A model generated the notes under the pieces. It saw nothing but the letters and a program-made list of their open reading frames with translations, searched no databases and had not been told where the DNA came from. Below, piece after piece: positions 57,410 through 64,000 of a stretch of 64,000 nucleotides of DNA; the stretch's first letter is position 1, and each line of letters begins with the position of its first letter. Source of the stretch: Sipunculus nudus (Eukaryota > Annelida > Sipuncula > Golfingiida > Sipunculidae); assembly GCA_026874595.1 (NCBI GenBank), contig CM049318.1:54761250-54825249 (forward strand), written 5' to 3'. The position numbers and the translations under genes are program-made.

Positions 57410-58470
57410 ATTTTTAGCGAACCTGTGAGCTTATGTGATCGTGTGGTGTGGACTGTCATCTGTATGTTAAATCATATTATCCAAAAAGGGGAGGAGCTGG
57501 GACCACTAAACTTTATGTAAAATCAGTCATCTTTCAACACTGTTGGATTTGAGGACATCTTCATCAACTTCCTTTTTAGTGAACCTGTGAGCTTATGCGA
57601 TGGTGTGGCGTCGTGTGTCATGCGTCATACGTCGTGCGTCGTCTGTATGTTAACCATAGCTATCTCAAAAACGGCAGGAGCTAGCATCAACAATTTTGAT
57701 GCAAATAATCAGTCATCCAAAAAACTATATTGGATTTTGTTTATTTTTTTTCCAACTGCATTTTCTTAGATTTTATCGGGGAAATAGGTAAAAAAAGCTT
57801 TAAAAATCTTCTTCTCCGAAACTGTCCAGCCAAATTGTCCAATATTTCACAGAAATGATCCTTGGAACTATCTTTCTCAAGTTTGTTTGAATGGTTCTAA
57901 CAGTTCATAGATTTTTGGCCGAGTTACAGGAGGTTAAACTTTGTTAATTGTGCAAAAAAGCATATTAAAATTTAAATCTCAGAAACGGCTGGAGCTATCA
58001 TCACCAAATTTTCTGCCAATGTTGGTCACATAGTTCATATCTGAAATCAAGGTATTGGTGGCGCCACCTGAATCGGCCTTTTTTGTACGGGGTCATCAGT
58101 GCCTGTATCACACTGAGGGCTACAAAAAACTTCTTCTCTGAAATTATATGGCCAAAATGTTTAATATCGCACAGAAATTATCCTACGGTAGTGCTTTCTG
58201 CAGTTTGTTCAAATGGTCTCTTTTCAGTGACTTTTGGCTAAGTTATGGGAAGCTGAATTTAGTCATATGCCATAACAGCCCATTTTAGCTCAGTGGCTAC
58301 AAAGATCTTCTTCTCAAAAACCACTTGGCCAAATTCTTAAATCACACACATTAATTATCCTCAGATGTTGAGAATTCAAGTTTGTTCAAATGGTTTTGGT
58401 TCAGTGCTTTTTGGATGAGTTACGGGAAGCTGAACTGTTGCTGTATCTTCCTATATGAGTTATAAACCTG
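57410..58470 (+). repeat. Degenerate tandem repeat, unit about 165-180 bp
   Basis: Two units open GAACCTGTGAGCTTATG (57418 and 57580); later units share GGCCAAATTGT, TTTGTTCAAATGGT and TTATGGGAAGCTGAA. A related piece lies at 62090-62330. Non-coding. Confidence 0.6.
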
Positions 58471-58989
58471 CGAAACGTTTTTCAACTGATGCCACTGCAG
58501 CCGGTTTGTTAAATATTTTACAAGAACAATTGCTACAATAATTCTTATAATAATTGTCATTAATGGCTCCATATGAATGATTTTTGGCTGAATTATGGAG
58601 ATTGAATTGAGTCATTTTACCATATATGTTAGCTGTGTTATGCTTTTACATCTAGCCTGGCACCAGTTTATCAGCATCTATTACATCATGCCACTAGACA
58701 TTTAGATTTCAGGTTATCTTTGGTTAATATTGACAAGAAAGTTTTTTTAAAAGCTTTTAAAAAATTTAGATTTATGATTTAAGTTATTCATAATACCAGG
58801 CAATGTTACAATCATGGATATACAGCTCTCTGTGGCTATATAAAGACAACTGTACGTGGATTATAAATTATTGTTATCCTTACTAAACTTAATTCAAGAA
58901 TTTGCCATCAATGAGATATATCTGTATTTTAATTTTGCATTCAGTATGCATCCGTAATAATTTTACATATATTCCTGATTTCTTTTTTA

Positions 58990-59990
58990 GCTCAGCTGAC
59001 TTTCAGTCACGCTGGGCTATAGCAATGGGTCTTTGTCCGTCATCCTTCCGTCTGTCCGTCCGGCCGGCTGGCCGTCCGTTAGCAGGGCACAAATCGTAAC
59101 CGTAAGGGGTAGGGCCATGAATCCTATGCAGTCTTAGAGGTTCTAAAAAGATCTCCTTGCAAACCTGAAATTAGGTCACTGCGACCTATATTCTCGAAGT
59201 TATGGGGTGTGTTTGCACCCCCCAGAAATAATTCTTTTAGCCAAAATTTTTATCCCAAACCTTCCATCTTTCACATACAGCTCACCTACCAACAGGGGAA
59301 GAACCATAATTATTTTGAGGTCACAAGGTCAAAGGTCAAGGTCACAGAACCAACTTCTTTGAAAAGCCTGTGGATGCATTTTAAGCCAAACCTTTCATCC
59401 CAATTCTTTGATCTTTCACTTATAGCTCATCTACTAAGTGGGAGAAGAATCCTATAGATGTTGAGGTCACAAAGTCAAAGGTCAGGGTCACAGGATCCAC
59501 TTCTTTGAAAAGGTTGTGGACACATTTCAAGCTAGACCTTTCATTCCAAACCTTTCAGCACTGATATCGCTTCTCTGCCAACAGGGGAAAAGACCTGTTG
59601 ATTTTGAGGTCAAAGGTCAAGTTCACAGCACCCTCTTCTTGCGTGGAGTCATTTTCAGGCAAACTTTTCAATCTATACTTTCCATCTGTCATGTATGGCT
59701 TACCTACCAATAGGGGAAGAAGCCTATGGATGTTGAGTTCAAAAGGTCAAAGGTCAAGGTCACAATATTGTTCTAAATGCTTGTGAACATATTTCAAGTG
59801 AAACTGTTCAACCCAAACCTTCAGTCTTTCACATATGCCACATCTATGCATCACTCAATGTGATTCAAAGTTCATATTTATGGGTCTTTTTGCATGAAGA
59901 AATAACTAATTGATTTTGAGGTCAGCTGGTCAGGAGGTTAAAGGTTGCAGGTCTAAGTTATTCACTCATTGGTTGCCAAGTAATTACACC
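58990..59990 (+). mobile_element. GCTCAGCTGA-type repeat with a 145-bp tandem core
   Basis: It opens GCTCAGCTGACTTTCAGTCA and a TCCGTCTGTCCGTCCGGCC run. From 59230 to 59830 about five units of 145 bp repeat, each with AGGTCAAAGGTCAAGGTCAC. Its right end is not clear. Confidence 0.65.
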
Positions 59991-59999
59991 CGGCCAGAT

Positions 60000-60885
60000 G
60001 TAATTGGTTAGTAGTTGCCCATCATTTAGAAAGAATCCAGTTGATACGTGGGCAAAAGGCCAAGGTCATAGGTCAGGTCAACTTATTTTGTAGACCATCT
60101 CTATTTTTCTTGTATATTTAAGCTTGCATTCCAGCTGGTACATCTCACCGTGTGGCTGTAATTGTGAGTGACACTGGTGACATATGACTCCCTTTTGTAT
60201 CAGGCTATTAAGTGATAAGGCTGAGTGATAAGTACCTCGTTACTGCATAACAAAACACTGTTGTTGGAATACTTCAGCCAGGAATTAACACTATGAGAGT
60301 ATAGTATTAATTTTGCAGTTTATTTTATGGAATCATAGCAATAAACGTAGTTTCCTAGGTATCTGAATATTTTTAAATAAATCATCTGAATATTTTTATA
60401 TAAATCACCACTTGTAAAAGCAAGTGTTTGTTCTCATAATATGTGGATGTGTACTTGATTTAGGATGGCTTTATTTTATTACGAGACTCTTAGTCATGCT
60501 TTCTGCATTTCTTTTCTTTCAGGTTTTGCTGTTTACCAACCCTGCTGACCCCATTGAAAAGCAGAGTGATAATAAAAAATATTGGACCTACACTTTTACA
60601 TTTGCATATCTATAAATCTGATATGAGCGCCTGAACATGCCTTTTGAATTGTTTTGGACATTCATTACTGTAACATCATTTGGAGAATTTGCCCCAAGTT
60701 GGTCTCTTATTGGAGGATGTGTGATATCAAATGTCAGACTTGTCAGAAATCCATTATGTTTATTAGTTTCTGCAGACTGCCTTACTCACCTAAGCCTTGT
60801 CAACCCAGTGCATCAAACTCAAGGGAAATTTGATGTATTGGACTGATATTTTGACCTGTCTATGCGTCTTTGATGGTATTCTTAT
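60000..60885. other. Intergenic, no gene supported
   Basis: Frames at 60424-60615 and 60637-60846 follow a good acceptor-like TTTTCTTTCAG (60514-60524), but the product matches nothing I know and there is no partner exon. Confidence 0.35.
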
Positions 60886-61960
60886 TAACAAGACAGGTGG
60901 TGCCACCTTCATTGACTTTTGCAGTGTATGTGCCTGCTTATTTCTAAGGAGGGGTTTGACATATCAGTCTGACATTGGGCATATTTATATATCTCTTTGT
61001 TGTACATAAGACTGGTGGTACCAGCTACAATCATTGTATCCGCCAAAACATAGTTTGCGGATACTATGTTTTCAGTTATATTATAAAATTTTGCAGGTTT
61101 ATACATCTTGGATAGCTTTCTTGATTTTTTGGCAGGTGGCACCACCTACATTTATGTATACGCTGCAGACATTCAGGCTTATATCTCAGGACTTGTTTGA
61201 CATATCCCCCTGAAATTTTGCATGTGTATAGATCTCACATAGCTCTTAATCATACACACAATTGGTTGTGCCATCTGCCACCATTTTTGCACAGCATCTG
61301 TCAGTTTGTCGGCCGTGGGCTAAAATCACTCATATCTCAGTAGTGGTTTGACTTATCTGCCTAAAAATTTGCAGGTTTATACATCTTGGATAGCTTTCTG
61401 GATTTTTTGGCAGGTGGCGCCACCTACATTTATGTATATGCTGCGGACATTCAGGCTTATATCTCAGGACTGTTTTGACATATCCCCCTGAAATTTTGCA
61501 TGTGTATAGATCTCACATAGCTCTTAATCATACCTGCCACCATTTTTGCACAGGGTCCGTCTGTTCATCTGCCTTGGGATAAAAACACTCATATCTGTCC
61601 ATTGGTTGGACTGAAATTTTGCACGTGTATACATGGACAGCTTTCTTGATTTTATTACAGGTGACGCCACCTACATTCACATCTAAGCTGCAGGCATCCA
61701 AGCTCATATCTCCGGAACCGTTTGACCAGTTGGGCCAAAATTTTCATGTGTATAGATCTCCCATAGCTCTTTATCATACGCAAATCTGGTGGCGCTACCT
61801 GCAACCATTCTTGTACAGCCTCCATCAGTTCATCTGCATTGGGATAAAATCACTCATATCCCCCTGAAATTTTGCATGTGTATAGATCTTACATAGCTCT
61901 TAATCATACACAAGATTGGTGGTGCCTACTGCCACTATTTTTGCACAGCGTCCGTTTAGT
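60886..61960 (+). repeat. Tandem array, unit about 250-280 bp, four copies
   Basis: Units share GGTTTATACATCTTGGATAG, GGTGGCGCCACCTACATT and ATAGATCTCACATAGCTCTT; starts lie near 61085, 61362 and 61614. The unit length varies by internal deletion. Non-coding. Confidence 0.75.
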
Positions 61961-62339
61961 GTTTAGTACTTGCATTGTTCATATACATGTTACACATGTT
62001 CTTGAAAAGTAATGGTCCAGCATTGAAGCATTATACCTGATGTAATCTCGTTGCACAGGTTCGCATTAGGCCTGTAGGCCTTGTTTTCAGGAAAAAGATA
62101 AAAAAATTTTTTAATCTTCTCCAAAACCGTCAAACCAAATTGTTAAATATGTCCGGAAACAAGCTCTCAAGTTTGTATTTAATAATTCAGGTTCAGTGAT
62201 ATTTGGCAGAGTTGTAGTAAGCTGAACTTCATCATTTGTCCAAGTAAGCATACTAAGAGTACAATCTCAGAAATGGCAGGAGCTAGCATCACCAAATTTT
62301 ATGCACATGTTGTTCAAGGCTCACTAAAAAGTGAGTTAT

Positions 62340-63390
62340 TGGTAAACTGAGCAAAAATAATAAAACACATATATATATAATATATTATTTATTATACATA
62401 TATAATAATCAGTGGTAAGTTCGTTTTATAATTGTACATAATATAATTATAAAAATTATTATTAATGACCTATATGAATATGTAAGAAATAAACCCCAAG
62501 CTCACAAAAAATTACATCGGTCTAATGCCTGATTTATGTATGTATTTATTGGCATGTAGTAACAGAATTTTTCATTTTGATTGATTTGAAAATCATACCA
62601 TAAAAATTATTTAATTAAATAAACCAAATCTATGTTTAAATATAAGAAATGTCAATCTTTAAGTAATATATTCAATGAGGTCTATTCAACACATTATCTG
62701 TAAATAAAACATTCTTCTGAAATCAACAATGTCAACATGGTTTCATACACATAAATATTTTATATGCACACAATTAGTATTCAAGTACCATACTTGCATG
62801 AGCAGAGATTTCTATATTGCTCTCATGTAAATTGTCTTAAAACAAAGGCCATGGAAAAATGATACTGCCATATAAATACACAGGAATAATCTGGGTTTAT
62901 TTTTCATGCTCATTGAGATCAGTTTCCTTGGATATCTGGGTATCACAGCGAACAATTCCTTGTTCAGTAAATAAATAGGAACCTCATACTAGCCTTATTT
63001 TGCCCTCTAATGATAAAAAAAGCAGAAATGCGCTGGCACTATTAAAACTTTTAAATGCTTACCTGGCCTTTGGGTCTTTCAAGGTGAGCAGTAGGAGGTT
63101 TTTTTTACAAAACATACCTTGATAATTTAAATAAATAACAGTTTCAAGCAAAATGTACACAGCACCAATGAAATAGCTCATGTTTTTAATTTGTCTATCT
63201 GTGTTTTATGGAGACAATGACCTCATGAATTTTGCATTCTTGGAACCTTGTGAAAATATATAAACTGAAGACCTGCACAGACCACTGGAGAGGTGATGCT
63301 AGTATTAATGTACCCCTAACTGTAATTTCTGTTATCTACAGAAAACCTTGAACAGTTGTCTACAGAATATCTTTGTACACTATATGATAT
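62340..63390. other. Intergenic, no gene seen
   Basis: AT-rich, with no recognised repeat or frame. Confidence 0.45.
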
Positions 63391-63399
63391 CTACATTAT

Positions 63400-64000
63400 A
63401 TTTACATATATCCCATTATATACTGAGCATCACTCCAGCTACAGATGTCTACAGAACAGGACTAGATACAGTTATCTCACAACATTACTGTAGATACAAT
63501 TTATCTCACAGAACATGACTGTTATTACAATCACCTCAAGGAACATGGCTGGTGAGTTATCTCATGGAACATGACTGTAGATACAGTTACCTCACAGACC
63601 ATGACTGGTGATAGTTATCTGGCAGAACATGACTTGATATAGTCACCTAAGAACATGACTGTAGTTGTTCCATGTAACATGACTGTAGATAGTTATCTCG
63701 CACACAATGACTGGAAAAGTTATCTCACAGAACATGACTAGATAAAGTCACCTGGGAACATGACTAGTTATTTCATGGAACATTGCTGTGTATAGTTATC
63801 TCACAGACCATGACTCCAGATAGTTATCGGGCAGAACATGACTTGATATAGTCCCCTAATAACATGACTGTAGTCATGAGAAAACTATTTCAGGTCATGG
63901 TCTGTGAGATAACTATCTACAGTCATGTTACATGAAATATCTAGTTATTTCATTGAACATTATTGTAGATACAGTTATCTCACTGACCATGACTAGATAC
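63400..64000 (+). repeat. Minisatellite running off the window edge
   Basis: Variants of GTTATCTCACAGAACATGAC and TGTAGATA repeat about every 30-40 bases from 63400 to the end. One stretch near 63890-63940 is in inverted orientation. Confidence 0.75.

Noticed and set aside
60424-60846. Frames after an acceptor-like TTTTCTTTCAG as part of a second gene
   Set aside because: No partner exon, no recognisable product, and repeats on both sides.
63400-64000. CRISPR-like regular repeats
   Set aside because: The units vary and have no unique spacers of fixed size; it is a eukaryotic minisatellite.

Overview
This window is animal nuclear DNA. Genes are sparse, introns are long, the base composition is AT-rich, and most of the sequence is transposons and tandem repeats. 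No rRNA gene, functional tRNA gene, CRISPR array or bacterial-type operon was seen. The repeat families fit an invertebrate, most likely a bivalve mollusc: elements that open with runs of TCCG, elements edged by AGCTCAGCTGA, hAT and pogo-like elements, and a Ty3/Gypsy element with a SCAN-like Gag. That placement is inference.

One host gene can be assembled. PSME3 (PA28gamma/REGgamma, the nuclear activator of the 20S proteasome) lies on the + strand in ten coding exons from about 27662 to the stop codon at 55991-55993. All its introns are GT-AG and the reading frame stays open to the C-terminal tyrosine. The seven-residue first exon is a candidate; exons 2 to 10 are firm. A 21-nt in-frame microexon (36324-36344) is a possible optional extra.

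Upstream (1-27480) lie an 88-bp satellite (about 1340-3140), a Harbinger-like MITE (4086-4394), a CACTA-like element (5939-7935), a large pogo-like structure (9265-13220) enclosing a 33-bp inverted repeat and a dispersed 14-mer, a duplicated repeat (15091-15950), a small MITE (17076-17285), a hAT fossil with a transposase C-terminal remnant (17933-18625), a tRNA-derived SINE (about 18700-18905), and a composite non-autonomous LTR retrotransposon with three LTRs (21874-26185).

Within PSME3, intron 1 holds two hAT elements, one nested in a pogo-like element. Intron 3 ends in a dispersed repeat that abuts exon 4. Intron 6 holds tandem arrays and a TCCG-type element with another element nested in it. 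Intron 7 holds a very young antisense Ty3/Gypsy element (43678-50408) with 1133-bp LTRs that differ at two positions by eye. Its domain order is gag-protease-integrase-RNase H, with the core of reverse transcriptase missing.

Downstream of PSME3 (56000-64000) are a pogo-like MITE and a series of tandemly organised dispersed repeats; no second gene could be supported.
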